Shown here one piece after another: positions 1 through 8,003 of a stretch of DNA of 64,000 nucleotides (position 1 is the stretch's first letter; each line of letters opens with the position of its first letter). The DNA is from Lentisphaera araneosa HTCC2155. Lineage in GTDB: Bacteria > Verrucomicrobiota > Lentisphaeria > Lentisphaerales > Lentisphaeraceae. The DNA lies in NCBI RefSeq assembly GCF_000170755.1, contig NZ_ABCK01000025.1, positions 1 to 64,000 on the forward strand, in the 5' to 3' direction. Both the position numbers and the translations under genes were made by a program. A model generated the notes under the pieces. That model ran no database searches. It saw only the letters and a list, made by a program, of their open reading frames with translations, and was not told where the DNA came from.

Positions 1-507
1 ACTGAGCACAAAATTGGCTTCCAATCCTCGCTTTATGCAAAAAAGTGGAATGTGGATTGCCGAAGTGTAGGCCAAGGGCTTCATGCCCTCGAATACCTTA
101 GTCGCTACCTCATGCGAGGTGTAGTTTCAGAGCAATCCTTGTCCGAAAAAGAGGATAAAGTTCGACTGCGGTATAAGGATTCGCAGACCAAGCGGATGGA
201 CTCCAAAGATTTTGGACCCGTGGAGTTTTTACAGCGCCTCGCTCAGCACGTCTTGCCAAGGGGCTTCCATCGCGTGCGGGAATACGGTTTTCTCGCTCCT
301 GCAGCCAAGAAAAAACTCTTTCTTATGCAGAACTTACTGGAAGTCAAAATTCCCAATGATCCTCCGCCAAAATTACCTGCGCTACGCTGCAGTCTTTGTC
401 AGGGCATTATGCTGCCCATTGGCCGAGTCATTAGTGAAGGACGTCTCAAGCAAGAATCTTTAGTGTCAGTAGGGGCACGCTCGCCGCCTATAGTTTCAAT
501 CTCCTAA
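1..507 (+). pseudogene. IS91-family (Y2) transposase, C-terminal part, cut by window start
   Basis: The reading frame is open from base 1 to a stop at 505-507, so only the C-terminal ~168 residues are visible. The stretch with LEYLSRYLMRG followed by KVRLRYKD and FLQRLAQHVLPRGFHRVREYGFL matches the conserved C-terminal half of IS91-type rolling-circle transposases. After that comes a C-x-x-C pair (CSLC) typical of their tail. Whether the gene is intact upstream cannot be judged here. It lies at the distal end of the integron array and its non-coding end seems to have removed part of the last attC site. Family call is from recognised motifs; completeness is unknown. Confidence 0.75.
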
Positions 508-807
508 GTTTATTCATTAATTTTTTCAGTACAAAACTTTGGGTCATAGATCCCCTATGCCCAAATTTGAGGAATTTCAGTATAAATGCCCTTCAAAAAA
601 TCTTTCGATTGCGATTAATCCTAGGAAAAGACTCGACCTTCACAAAAGTAGTGAGTCCATCTAGTCAAACAGGCGTATCCATTGCCTTTTTTGGGGCAAA
701 ATTGACCCCTTCATCTCCCTCAGGCTAAAAAGCTAAATACATAGGGCGGGGTCCGAGCATGGGGCTCGTCCAACCATTGATTAAGATTCCGGCTACTTTG
801 GGTTCCC
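508..807. other. Non-coding end of the IS91-like element
   Basis: No gene is seen here. A strong inverted repeat at 538-565 (TTTGGG-T-CATAG / CTATG-CCCAAA) lies just after the transposase stop and could be a terminator or part of the element end. Smaller dyads occur at 693-709 (GGGG/CCCC) and 754-768 (CGAGC/GCTCG). IS91-type elements carry hairpins near their replication-origin end and abut GTTC-like tetranucleotides. A GTTC occurs at 802-805, just before integron-derived sequence begins, which makes about 801-807 a plausible element boundary. That boundary is inferred. Confidence 0.4.
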
Positions 808-841
808 TTTAATATCAGCGAAATCTAATCTTATTCGTTAT
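808..841 (-). repeat. attC half-site, truncated (last site of array)
   Basis: The sequence ending in GTTAT at 837-841 carries CAGCGAAATCT, which aligns with the TTAGCGAAAATCTTCC arm of attC sites at 8329, 9431, 10378, 10883 and 12069. The other arm, with TAACGTC, is missing, apparently replaced by the IS91-like element end. The stop codon of the ORF at 838-1389 lies in it, as in other cassettes. Confidence 0.4.
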
Positions 842-1389
842 ACATTTTTTTCTATTTCAATTTTTCCTTGAATTAATCTTTGATCATATGCTGGCCAACC
901 AAATTCACCATTTATTTCTTCAACTCCAAATGTAGGATTTGTAGCAAACTTAAGTTGATTAAATACTCCATTATTCATTGCTTCTTTCATAATTTTTATG
1001 ATCATATTCCCAATATGATTAACAATATTTGTGTCAATTTCTTCGTCATCTTCATGATCTATTCCATCAAAAATAATATTTTGACCATCAAGAATTGTAA
1101 CCTTGAAAGGAATATCATTTTCACAATGTTCATCAATTGTTTTTGACCAGTGTGATAAATTTAGTATTGATTCATAAAAATTGGTTGTCCATTCTCCATC
1201 AGGTTCAGCATTCGGTCGTGTATCAAAGACTAGTGTGAACCAACCTTCTTGTTCAAATTGGAATCCTAGATGGATAATTTTTATTGGGTCTGATGAATTA
1301 CCCATTTGTGGATCACTATATTGTTCTACTTTTTCTTTTATGTAATTATATATAGTTTGATAGTCAGTTTTAAGGTTTATTTCGTTCAT
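838..1389 (-). CDS. Integron cassette protein, unknown function (183 aa)
   Basis: This acidic soluble protein of 183 residues has no signal peptide or membrane segment. The middle contains a GWFTLVFDTRPNAEPDGEW segment and an acidic DHEDDEEID stretch. The start codon lies 24 bases inside the attC at 1413 and the stop TAA lies in a truncated attC, so the ORF fills one cassette in the standard orientation. I do not recognise the family with confidence. The overall look, a small acidic alpha/beta protein in a cassette, is like immunity or SUKH-type cassette proteins, but that is only an impression. Confidence 0.7.
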   Translation of the reverse strand: MNEINLKTDYQTIYNYIKEKVEQYSDPQMGNSSDPIKIIHLGFQFEQEGWFTLVFDTRPNAEPDGEWTTNFYESILNLSHWSKTIDEHCENDIPFKVTILDGQNIIFDGIDHEDDEEIDTNIVNHIGNMIIKIMKEAMNNGVFNQLKFATNPTFGVEEINGEFGWPAYDQRLIQGKIEIEKNV

Positions 1390-1412
1390 ATTTCTTTATT
1401 TAATTTGTTGTA

Positions 1413-1489
1413 TAACGTCTAAACTGAGTTCGTACTTTCTATCTAAATTTTGATTCACAACGAAAGTATCAACTCCAGTTTCTTGTTAG
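1413..1489 (-). repeat. attC site (77 bp)
   Basis: Bounded by TAACGTC on the left and GTTAG on the right, i.e. R'' CTAAC and R' GACGTTA on the minus strand. Imperfect dyad with GTACTTTCTATCTAAA against CGAAAGTAT and AACTGAG against CAACTCCAG. Confidence 0.9.
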
Positions 1490-1846
1490 AGTTTTTTCTT
1501 TAATTTTTCTCTCATTAATTATAATTCTATGAACACAGTAAAATATAACTACTGATGCCATAACTGTTCCAAATGGATATATGAATAACCAAAAAATTGA
1601 TATAAAGATTAGAGCTATAAAATATGCTCTAGAATAATAATTAAGTGCATCAGTCATAAATCCTATAAACAACATTGGAAATGCTACACCACCTAGAACG
1701 TTTGTGTATTGGTTCATTTTACTAATCAATTCCATGACGCTTTCAGGAAAAAAACTTATGGTGAAAGCAATGTGTGTAAAAAGAGCAAATAGCGTATAAA
1801 AGAAATAGTAGATAAGTGAGCTGATTGCTAATAAATGTTTAATCAT
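1469..1846 (-). CDS. Small cassette membrane protein (125 aa)
   Basis: About three to four hydrophobic segments (residues ~5-30, 48-65, 75-100) suggest an integral inner-membrane protein with a basic C-terminal tail. The last residues LTRNWS and the stop TGA are encoded by the attC site itself, since CTAACAAG is read as L-T-R. No family is recognised. It is one of several unrelated small membrane proteins in the array. Confidence 0.65.
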   Translation of the reverse strand: MIKHLLAISSLIYYFFYTLFALFTHIAFTISFFPESVMELISKMNQYTNVLGGVAFPMLFIGFMTDALNYYSRAYFIALIFISIFWLFIYPFGTVMASVVIFYCVHRIIINERKIKEKTLTRNWS

Positions 1847-1859
1847 TTTGTTGTTACTC

Positions 1860-1972
1860 TAACATCCAGAATGAGCTTGTACCCGTTTGGCGTGAAACAT
1901 GTTTCTACTTAAAGAGTTATATAATAACATGTTTCATGACATACGAAGGTATCAGCTCGATTCGTTGGTTAG
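1860..1972 (-). repeat. attC site, long form (113 bp)
   Basis: Starts TAACATCC and ends GTTAG. The centre carries two ATGTTTC-type arms (GTGAAACATGTTTC at about 1892-1905 and AACATGTTTCATGAC at about 1926-1940), which makes a much longer variable terminal structure than in neighbouring sites. The same layout occurs at 7476-7588. Confidence 0.85.
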
Positions 1973-2192
1973 TGATTCCCATTTTGGATATAATTTTTTT
2001 TAATATTTTGCTGATTCAGCATTTTATAAAGTCAGATAAAATTCTTTCTTTTCAAAGTTTTGATTTATCTTTTTTGATTGATTTATTTTTTGTGATTCCA
2101 AAAAGGATTCATTTTCCATGAACCTTTATTCAGTTTTTTTTGTAATTGACACTTTATTTTGAATCGGTTCTCACTCATTTTTTATCTTTCAC
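1973..2192 (-). other. ORF-less integron cassette
   Basis: The space between two attC sites is AT-rich and has no minus-strand ORF of reasonable length. A 61-codon plus-strand frame starts inside the attC and runs against the array direction, so I do not call it. Confidence 0.55.
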
Positions 2193-2269
2193 TAACGTCT
2201 AAACTGAGTTCGTACTTTCTATCTAAATTGTGACTCACAACGAAAGTATCAACTCCAGTTTCTTGTTAG
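2193..2269 (-). repeat. attC site (77 bp)
   Basis: TAACGTC to GTTAG; nearly identical to the site at 1413-1489 over its full length. Confidence 0.9.
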
Positions 2270-2589
2270 GAGTTTTCCTTTTTATGAGTGAATAGGATAT
2301 ATATTTTAATAAATCGATCATCAGATTTACCTGTTGCTTTCTGCTCAAAAATATTTTGTTTTTGATCTACGTCTGTGGAAATATCACCAAGATTATAAAT
2401 TATGGAATTATTCTCTAAAAAGCTAGGGTCTAAGATAATTGTCTTTTTAATAAAGGATCCTAGGAGAGTGAAATTGTCGATAGGTTTATTGTAAATTTCT
2501 TTATGATATAAAGAAATTTGTTTATTCCTAAATCGTACGATTTTATTTCCCAAAGGTCGTGATACGCGTGTATAGACTATTTTAGGCAT
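2266..2589 (-). CDS. Cassette protein, unknown function (107 aa)
   Basis: A basic, soluble protein of 107 residues with no signal peptide or membrane helix. Its stop TAA overlaps the R'' core of the attC at 2193-2269, so cassette orientation and boundaries fit. Just upstream of its start lies the IS1380-type remnant, so the proximal attC of the next cassette is no longer visible and the promoter context may have been changed. No recognised domain. Confidence 0.6.
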   Translation of the reverse strand: MPKIVYTRVSRPLGNKIVRFRNKQISLYHKEIYNKPIDNFTLLGSFIKKTIILDPSFLENNSIIYNLGDISTDVDQKQNIFEQKATGKSDDRFIKIYILFTHKKENS

Positions 2590-2599
2590 TACAAAAGGG

Positions 2600-4200
2600 A
2601 TGATTTTTCTCCTTGAAGTCCATCTCGTTTATCAATTTGACTCCATTGCTCCAGAGATCAGTTTATGGAGTTTTTCGATCTTCAGATTGTGATTTCTGTG
2701 TATTTCATCCATTATTTGGGCGTGAGGATCCTGGCGCTTATTGAAAAGCACCCGTTTTTAAAATGTATATTCAGCAACTAAAGAACAGGAAGAACCCAAG
2801 GCGTAAGTGATTTCTCCCATATTTGATCAAATTTCAACTCCCTCATTTTCCATGGGGTAATTTTGAGTGTCAATGAGCGTCCTTTATTAATGATTTTTCC
2901 TGCTAAATCAAAAAGTTTACGACGTACCGTAGTGGGGTAGCAGTTCCAAGAAAAACCCGCAATGTTGCGTTTGAAAATCTGAAAGAGATTGAAGGATACA
3001 ATACCCATTGAGTACCAAAGGGAGTTAGCGTGAAAGTCGAGACATGGCATCCTCTCACTTGCGAAATCTTTAGCTGCACGGTGAGTGAGTTCATCAGCTC
3101 CGCGGGAATGATCATAATCAATTATTTCTTGATCGGAGCAAGATTTTACGTCAAGATTTGTAAGGATAATACGACTTTCTAAACCTAATAAAGCTTCGCC
3201 ATTCTCTTCTGTAGGCCGTAAAAACAAAGCTCGATACGCCATCTCTTTGGGCCAAGATTTACGACGTTCTGAAAAGTAAGGTAATGCCAAGTACAAGCTT
3301 TTTTACGATAGACGCCATCGAAGTTTTCGAGTTTTGTATTGGCATGAATCTTGTGATCTGAATAGCGTTTCCCTGCACAAATAAAGTTGATTTTAAGCGC
3401 GTCGCAAGCAGCAAAAATCTTTTGATCGTAATAACACATCCATCGAACGATGACTGAATGTCTCTCAAGATTTCACGAATCATGGTACGATTTCTGTACA
3501 TCTCAATAGCAACCCCATCGTGATTTGTGAGCAATGACTGATTGGAAATAAGTATCGATATACATGCCGTCCCATATGAGGTTGATTGGGTGATAGCGTT
3601 CTTTTTCTTGTAGGTACATTTTACTCCCGCGCGGCATTTAGCGCCGTCGTTATCGTAGACACTGGAGTCTAGAAAGAGAATGACTTTATTCGGATTTTTA
3701 GCTTTGAGCGCACTAAGAAAAACCCTGCGGATTAAAGGACGAATCATCTCAACATCTACTGTATAAGCTTTGTGAAGGATTCTTTTTAATGCAGCCGTAC
3801 CTAGAGCAACTTCACAGCCTAAAAGTTTTTGCCAAGCTTCGTTTTCCTTCAGCGTATCAAAGGTGTTTAAACTACTTTCACGACCGTCCGCAAAAAAGAG
3901 TACAAGCTGTAAAAAAGCTTCTTCAAGCTCTATGCCTTTCTTGCTTTTTCTTAGATCTTTAAATACCTGTGCGAGCTCATCACAAATACCTGTGCCATTA
4001 ATGAAATTAACAAAAGGTGCTAATCCTGCTTGAGAACTTAAGCAGTTTGTGGTGATTCCAATTTTTTTGATTTTTCTTCGACATTCTTTCTTGGATTTTC
4101 TAGTTTTTTTGATTTTCTTGGGCATCGTAAGTACGTGGTTTTTGGGTTGAGGTTTTTTGGTCGAAGCTAATTTAACCCAAACTCCACTTTTCACCCACCC
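2600..4200 (-). mobile_element. IS1380-type insertion sequence, degraded
   Basis: A transposase pseudogene (about 2778-4127) occupies this stretch inside the cassette array and interrupts the regular attC spacing: there is no attC between 2269 and 4574. Exact ends could not be fixed; a weakly similar pair (AAAAGGGATGA near 2600 and, on the minus strand, AAAAGTGGAGT near 4190) may be the terminal repeats. Confidence 0.6.
2778..4127 (-). pseudogene. IS1380-family transposase, several frameshifts
   Basis: The protein is spread over three minus-strand frames. The N-terminal frame (from about 4127, MPKKIKK) carries SSQAGLAPFVNFI and the catalytic-type block ILFLDSSVYDNDGAKC. Near 3590 the homology jumps frame to HPINLIWDGMYIDTYFQS. 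It then continues as YYDQKIFAACDALKINFICAGKRY (3185-3439 frame) and ends as ERMPCLDFHANSLWYSMGI (2778-3296 frame). In that order these are the blocks of IS1380-type DDE transposases. At least three frame changes make a working enzyme unlikely. A longer frame opens at 4218, but MPKKIKK is the more usual kind of start. Confidence 0.7.
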
Positions 4201-4210
4201 AGTGAAGCTT

Positions 4211-4564
4211 TTATACACAATTCGTACTTCTTAGGTTATTATATCTTTTTCGTATTAAGTCTTTTAAAGGTTCGTACTCTTCAATTTGATCTGTTGCTAT
4301 GTAACTAAACTCATGTTGTTTAGCTTTGTTTGTTGAGTTTAGAATAGAATGTTCAATTTTACCTGATATTTCAGATCTATACTCAATAATGATATTCATA
4401 TGTACAGGAGTTTTAGATTGAAAAACTAAATGACTATGGTGTATTTTTATTTCTAGATGTTCTTCCAATTTAGAAATAGGAATTTCCGTATGTTTTCCAA
4501 TAATTTTTTCAGAACAATATATTGTGTTTGATATTAAAATTAATATATAAAGTATTTGTTTCAT
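4211..4564 (-). CDS. Exported cassette protein, unknown (117 aa), C-terminus possibly altered
   Basis: The N-terminus (MKQILYILILISNTIYCSEK) reads as a signal peptide ending near residue 18, so the product is probably periplasmic or a lipoprotein-like envelope protein. The rest is a small beta-rich domain. The last residues (NNLRSTNCV) are encoded by CTAAGAAGTACGAA, which looks like pieces of an attC (CTAACAAG joined to AGTACGAA). This suggests that the original attC was internally deleted next to the IS1380-type element. No known family. Confidence 0.55.
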   Translation of the reverse strand: MKQILYILILISNTIYCSEKIIGKHTEIPISKLEEHLEIKIHHSHLVFQSKTPVHMNIIIEYRSEISGKIEHSILNSTNKAKQHEFSYIATDQIEEYEPLKDLIRKRYNNLRSTNCV

Positions 4565-4573
4565 TTTATCTCC

Positions 4574-4632
4574 TAACGTCCTAGATCACCTGTGCTCGAG
4601 GTACGAGAGTATCAGGTGGATCTAATGGTTCT
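4574..4632 (-). repeat. attC site, short form (59 bp)
   Basis: TAACGTC to GTTCT, with a compact centre TGCTCGAGGTACGAGAGTAT forming a short dyad (CTCG/CGAG) and flanking arms ATCACCTG/CAGGTGGAT. Confidence 0.88.
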
Positions 4633-5287
4633 ACACTATTTTGTTAACCCATTGATTGAATTCATCTTTTGTTTTTTCATCTCCCATTTCGTCAGGGTGT
4701 TTAACTATTTCTAATGCTGTTTGAGGAATAGTGGTATTAAATTCCTTTTGTACCCAATTCTGAAATTCAATATTTGGCTTGATATGGCATTCATCAGGAT
4801 CTGAGTTTGGAGGGTAGGAGAATTCAGAGTTCCAGCAAATCTCGTCGTATCCAATGGCAAGTAAACGTAGAAAATCTATTGGATCTTCTGCCAAGACACA
4901 GCATAAAACAGATCCTGAACCTGATCCCATATGAATAATTTTTTGTTTTCCATCATCGTCTAACCATAAAGCAGCTTGTGAACCTTCTCCACCTGTTTTA
5001 GCGAATACACAAAGCCGATTCATAACATCTGGTTTTTCGTGTCCAAACCAATATTTTAAGTTTACGTTACCTTCTGGATAAAAGTAAACTAAAGTTCCTC
5101 CTTCTCGTTCTTCATCTGTCCAACTTTCATTTAATTTATCTTCAGGAAATAAAAAACCTGTTCTGCCATTTGCTTGATCTGTGTAAAGCTTATTATGCTC
5201 TATCCAGTCAAATAATTTTTTTAGTGGATCTGGTAAGTACATACCAGGTAGCAGGGTTTCGGATATTTGTTGTGTAAGTGTATTCAT
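4631..5287 (-). CDS. SMI1/KNR4 (SUKH)-like cassette protein (218 aa)
   Basis: A soluble, acidic protein. The block DFLRLLAIGYDEICWNSEFSYPP, followed by PNIEFQNWVQKEFNTTIP, resembles the C-terminal half of SMI1/KNR4 (SUKH) proteins. Members of this superfamily act as immunity proteins against contact-dependent or polymorphic toxins and are common in integron cassettes. The stop codon TAG overlaps the attC at 4574-4632. No cognate toxin is seen nearby, so a free-standing immunity role is only a possibility. Confidence 0.65.
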   Translation of the reverse strand: MNTLTQQISETLLPGMYLPDPLKKLFDWIEHNKLYTDQANGRTGFLFPEDKLNESWTDEEREGGTLVYFYPEGNVNLKYWFGHEKPDVMNRLCVFAKTGGEGSQAALWLDDDGKQKIIHMGSGSGSVLCCVLAEDPIDFLRLLAIGYDEICWNSEFSYPPNSDPDECHIKPNIEFQNWVQKEFNTTIPQTALEIVKHPDEMGDEKTKDEFNQWVNKIV

Positions 5288-5301
5288 ATTTTATTTATGT
5301 A

Positions 5302-5360
5302 GAACGTCTGGGTTTAGTGATACTCGAGGAACGAGAGTATTCACTGCGACCCTTTGTTAG
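5302..5360 (-). repeat. attC site, short form (59 bp)
   Basis: GAACGTC to GTTAG with central ACTCGAGGAACGAGAGTAT and arms AGTGATAC/GTATTCACT. Confidence 0.88.
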
Positions 5361-5576
5361 ATCTTTTCTCTTTTATTGTTGATAATTAGACTTTTATTTC
5401 TTTTCATTTGCTGATTCCGCATATACTTGGAATCTTATTTGATGCACAGTTTGCGTTCACTTTTGGTGAATTGCTGAGTTCGCATTTACTCAGCTTAATT
5501 CTGTGATCCCAAGAATAAAGTGACTTGCTTTTTAAGATGCGAATTTTCATCAATTCTTATGAATTTTATTCTGATC
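5361..5576 (-). other. ORF-less cassette, hairpin family A, copy 1
   Basis: No ORF in cassette orientation. Nearly identical (about nine in ten bases) to 5988-6203 and related to 6779-7036. The shared core contains GATTCCGCATATACTTGGAATC-type hairpins (GATTCC/GGAATC) and a second dyad GCTGA/TCAGC about 45 bases on. Conserved dyads without a reading frame suggest a structured RNA or DNA element. Confidence 0.6.
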
Positions 5577-5652
5577 TAACGTCTGAACTGAGTAGTACTT
5601 TCTATATAAAGTTTGACTCGAAACGAAAGTATCTACTCCAGTGATTTGTTAT
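5577..5652 (-). repeat. attC site (76 bp)
   Basis: TAACGTC to GTTAT, with central AGTACTTTCTATATAAAG against CGAAAGTAT. Confidence 0.88.
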
Positions 5653-5911
5653 GTATTAGTCTCTTTATTTTTTATAAGTGTTGATTCAATATTTGCTGAT
5701 ATAACATCAATTTAATTTTGGATAAAATCTACTTCGTATTGATAATACTTTGATAAGATCCAGTCTAGTTTTCCCTGGGTTAGCGGTATGACCTCCCAGG
5801 TTATTTGATAAGACTTCTTAATTGGATATTTGGTTTGGAAACTTGTTTACGTTTGTTGTGATAATTACTAGCCAAATTCTATGTTCATTTTTCGTTTTTT
5901 ATTTTCCTACA
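5653..5911 (-). other. ORF-less cassette, unique sequence
   Basis: No ORF in cassette orientation. It holds one notable dyad, CCTGGG near 5780 and CCCAGG near 5805, separated by about 15 bases, inside a sequence not shared with the other cassettes of this window. Confidence 0.5.
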
Positions 5912-5987
5912 TAACGTCTGAACTGAGTAGTACTTTCTATTTAAAATTTGACTCCAAACGAAAGTATCTACTCCAGTGATTTGTTAG
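5912..5987 (-). repeat. attC site (76 bp)
   Basis: TAACGTC to GTTAG; almost the same as the site at 5577-5652. Confidence 0.9.
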
Positions 5988-6203
5988 ATCTTTTCTTTTT
6001 TACTGTTGATAATTAGACTTTTATTTCTTTTTATTTGCTGATTCCGCATATACTTGGAATCGTATTCGATGCATAGTTTGCGTTTACTTCTGGTGAATTG
6101 TTGACTTCGCATTTATGCAGCTTAATTCTGTGATTCCAAGAATAAAGTGAGTCGCTTTTTAAGATGCGAATTTCTATCAATTCTTATGAATTTTATTCTG
6201 ATC
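5988..6203 (-). other. ORF-less cassette, hairpin family A, copy 2
   Basis: Near-duplicate of 5361-5576, keeping the GATTCC/GGAATC hairpin and the flanking TTTGCGTTTACTTCTGGTGA block; no ORF in cassette orientation. Confidence 0.6.
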
Positions 6204-6279
6204 TAACGTCCAGGATGATTTGTACTTTCTATCTAAATTGTGACTCACAACGAAAGTATCAGATCGATCCGTTTGTTAG
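6204..6279 (-). repeat. attC site (76 bp)
   Basis: TAACGTC to GTTAG, with arms AGGATGAT / ATCGATCC and the GTACTTTCTATCTAAA / CGAAAGTAT centre. Confidence 0.9.
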
Positions 6280-6439
6280 TATTTTTTCTTTTTCTTGTTT
6301 TTTATTTAAAAATTCTGATCATTATCAGATCAGCATTTCTGATTCAATTTAGCTCTAAAATTATAGGTTCAGATAATTCTAAATTCGTGCATCCGCGATT
6401 CTGGGATTCTCGTTTCTATCATCTAAATTTATTATATAC
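6280..6439 (-). other. ORF-less cassette, element family B, copy 1
   Basis: No ORF in cassette orientation. Carries the family B element around 6387-6418 (GTGCATCCGCGATT, then GGGAT and TCGTTTCT), preceded by CAGATAATTCTAAATT. On the minus strand the element lies near the 5' end of the cassette. Confidence 0.6.
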
Positions 6440-6515
6440 TAACGTCCAGGATGATTTGTACTTTCTATCTAAATTGTGACTCACAACGAAAGTATCAGAT
6501 CGATCCGTTTGTTAG
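6440..6515 (-). repeat. attC site (76 bp)
   Basis: TAACGTC to GTTAG; same sequence as the site at 6204-6279. Confidence 0.9.
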
Positions 6516-6687
6516 TTTTTGTCTTTTATTTCTGATTTCTATATTTATAAAATTCTTTCATTTGAGATAATGAATTCAGATCTGATTTTGTTCTAAAATC
6601 ATCTTACTTCAGATAATTCTAACTTCGTGCATCTGCGATTTATTTGGACTCTCATTTCTACAATTTGTTTTTAATTTTATTACAAAC
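6516..6687 (-). other. ORF-less cassette, element family B, copy 2
   Basis: No ORF in cassette orientation. Carries a slightly diverged family B element around 6626-6659 (GTGCATCTGCGATTTATTTGG). Confidence 0.55.
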
Positions 6688-6778
6688 TAACGACCTAGAT
6701 CACCTGTACTCTGATGGCATGAAAAATGCTCCGCATTTTGAGTGCCAGAGGAAAGTATCAGGTGGATCTAATGGTTAG
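6688..6778 (-). repeat. attC site, intermediate form (91 bp)
   Basis: TAACGAC to GTTAG. The centre is unusual: GCATGAAAAATGCTCCGCATTTTGAGTGCC, with a secondary AAAATGC/GCATTTT hairpin. Confidence 0.85.
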
Positions 6779-7036
6779 ATTTTATGTTTTTAATTGCTGA
6801 TAATTAGATTTATTTTGATTCAAATTCTGATTCGATCAATTGCTGATTCCGCATTTACTCGGAATCATATTTGATGCATAGTTTGCGTTTACTTCTGGTG
6901 AAATGCTGACTTCGCATTTATACAGATTAAGACTGTGTGTTATAGATTGTGTTTGAAAATATGACTCTGAGCTTAGGATGATTTGCTTTCTAGATGACGT
7001 GATCAGATAAAATATATTTTTAATTTTATTACAATC
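6779..7036 (-). other. ORF-less cassette, hairpin family A, copy 3 (diverged)
   Basis: No ORF in cassette orientation. The first ~150 bases match family A (GATTCCGCATTTACTCGGAATC hairpin, TTTGCGTTTACTTCTGGTGA); the rest is different. Confidence 0.55.
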
Positions 7037-7095
7037 TAACGTCTGGGTTTAGTGATACTCGAGGTACGAGAGTATTCACTGCGACCCTTGGTTCG
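7037..7095 (-). repeat. attC site, short form (59 bp)
   Basis: TAACGTC to GTTCG with central ACTCGAGGTACGAGAGTAT; sister of 5302-5360. Confidence 0.88.
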
Positions 7096-7106
7096 GTTTT
7101 TTTTGT

Positions 7107-7460
7107 TTAATTCTTTTGTGTTTGGTTAAGGCTATCAATCGCGTTTTTCATTTTGTTGATAATCTCTGTTTTTTTATTATCCGACAATGTGTTATTATTT
7201 TCAATTTTTTTGATTTCGTCGTTTATATAATCGATACCAAAGCCTTCTTCAATAATTATTTGTGCATCATTTTTCACTTTGATCCATTTTATATACGATG
7301 TTACATTCGTAATGACTACAGTTATTACGAATAGACTACAAAGTAAGAAAACGATAAAATCTAATATCGGATAGTTATCTGTTAATTTCAGTGCTAATGC
7401 TAGCACCAAAATTATTCTGAATTGATATTTTTTATTGAATTCAATTATGTTATTTATCAT
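7107..7460 (-). CDS. Cassette membrane protein with C-terminal coiled coil (117 aa)
   Basis: Two membrane segments (about residues 14-30 and 33-55) are followed by a ~60-residue charged, Lys/Glu/Asn-rich helix that looks like a cytoplasmic coiled coil. The stop is 12 bases right of the attC at 7037-7095 and the start 16 bases left of the attC at 7476. No family recognised; only topology can be stated. Confidence 0.6.
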   Translation of the reverse strand: MINNIIEFNKKYQFRIILVLALALKLTDNYPILDFIVFLLCSLFVITVVITNVTSYIKWIKVKNDAQIIIEEGFGIDYINDEIKKIENNNTLSDNKKTEIINKMKNAIDSLNQTQKN

Positions 7461-7475
7461 TTTTTATTTTTTACC

Positions 7476-7588
7476 GAACATCCAGAATGAGCTGGTACCT
7501 GTTTGGCGTGAAACATGTTTCACGTCAAGAGATGATACCGTAACATGTTTCATGACATACATAGGTATCAGCTCGATTCGTTGGTTAG
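7476..7588 (-). repeat. attC site, long form (113 bp)
   Basis: GAACATCC to GTTAG, with central GTGAAACATGTTTCACG and AACATGTTTCATGAC arms; sister of 1860-1972. Confidence 0.85.
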
Positions 7589-7921
7589 GATATTTTCTTT
7601 ACTCATTATCCGTAATTTATATGTCCCGCCTTTATATGTGAGGGTTAAATTTTTATCATCTCTTTCTATAATTTCTAATTTATAGATAAAGAATGGAAAA
7701 ACTGGAAAGTTTGTGTAACAATAATTGTCATCAAAGGCGATATAATCAAAATGCATATTTTGTTCAATTAGACCAGATTTTTTAATAGTCAGTGATGTTA
7801 TTTTATACATTTCGTTGAATCTTTTGGCCTGCTTCAGAATGATGAATTTTCTCCCCCATATTACATATGCTAGGATACCAAGAGCACCAAATGCTGATTG
7901 GAAAATTTGTATAGTTGTCAT
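7568..7921 (-). CDS. Cassette protein with N-terminal membrane anchor (117 aa)
   Basis: A single hydrophobic segment (residues ~8-25) precedes a mostly beta soluble domain of about 90 residues. The C-terminal residues LTNESS and stop TGA are encoded by the attC site at 7476-7588. Likely an inner-membrane-anchored protein; no family recognised. Confidence 0.6.
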   Translation of the reverse strand: MTTIQIFQSAFGALGILAYVIWGRKFIILKQAKRFNEMYKITSLTIKKSGLIEQNMHFDYIAFDDNYCYTNFPVFPFFIYKLEIIERDDKNLTLTYKGGTYKLRIMSKENILTNESS

Positions 7922-7936
7922 TTTTCTTTTATATCC

Positions 7937-7995
7937 TAACGTCCTAGATCACCTGTGCTCGAGGTACGAGAGTATCAGGTGCATCTAATGGTTAG
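7937..7995 (-). repeat. attC site, short form (59 bp)
   Basis: TAACGTC to GTTAG; same as 4574-4632 apart from single bases. Confidence 0.9.
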
Positions 7996-8003
7996 ATCTA
8001 TTT

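Noticed and set aside
1936-2121. Plus-strand frame of 61 codons
   Set aside because: Starts inside an attC and runs against the array; its first codons are attC sequence.
7116-7641. Plus-strand frames across cassettes
   Set aside because: Shadows of minus-strand cassette genes and attC arms.
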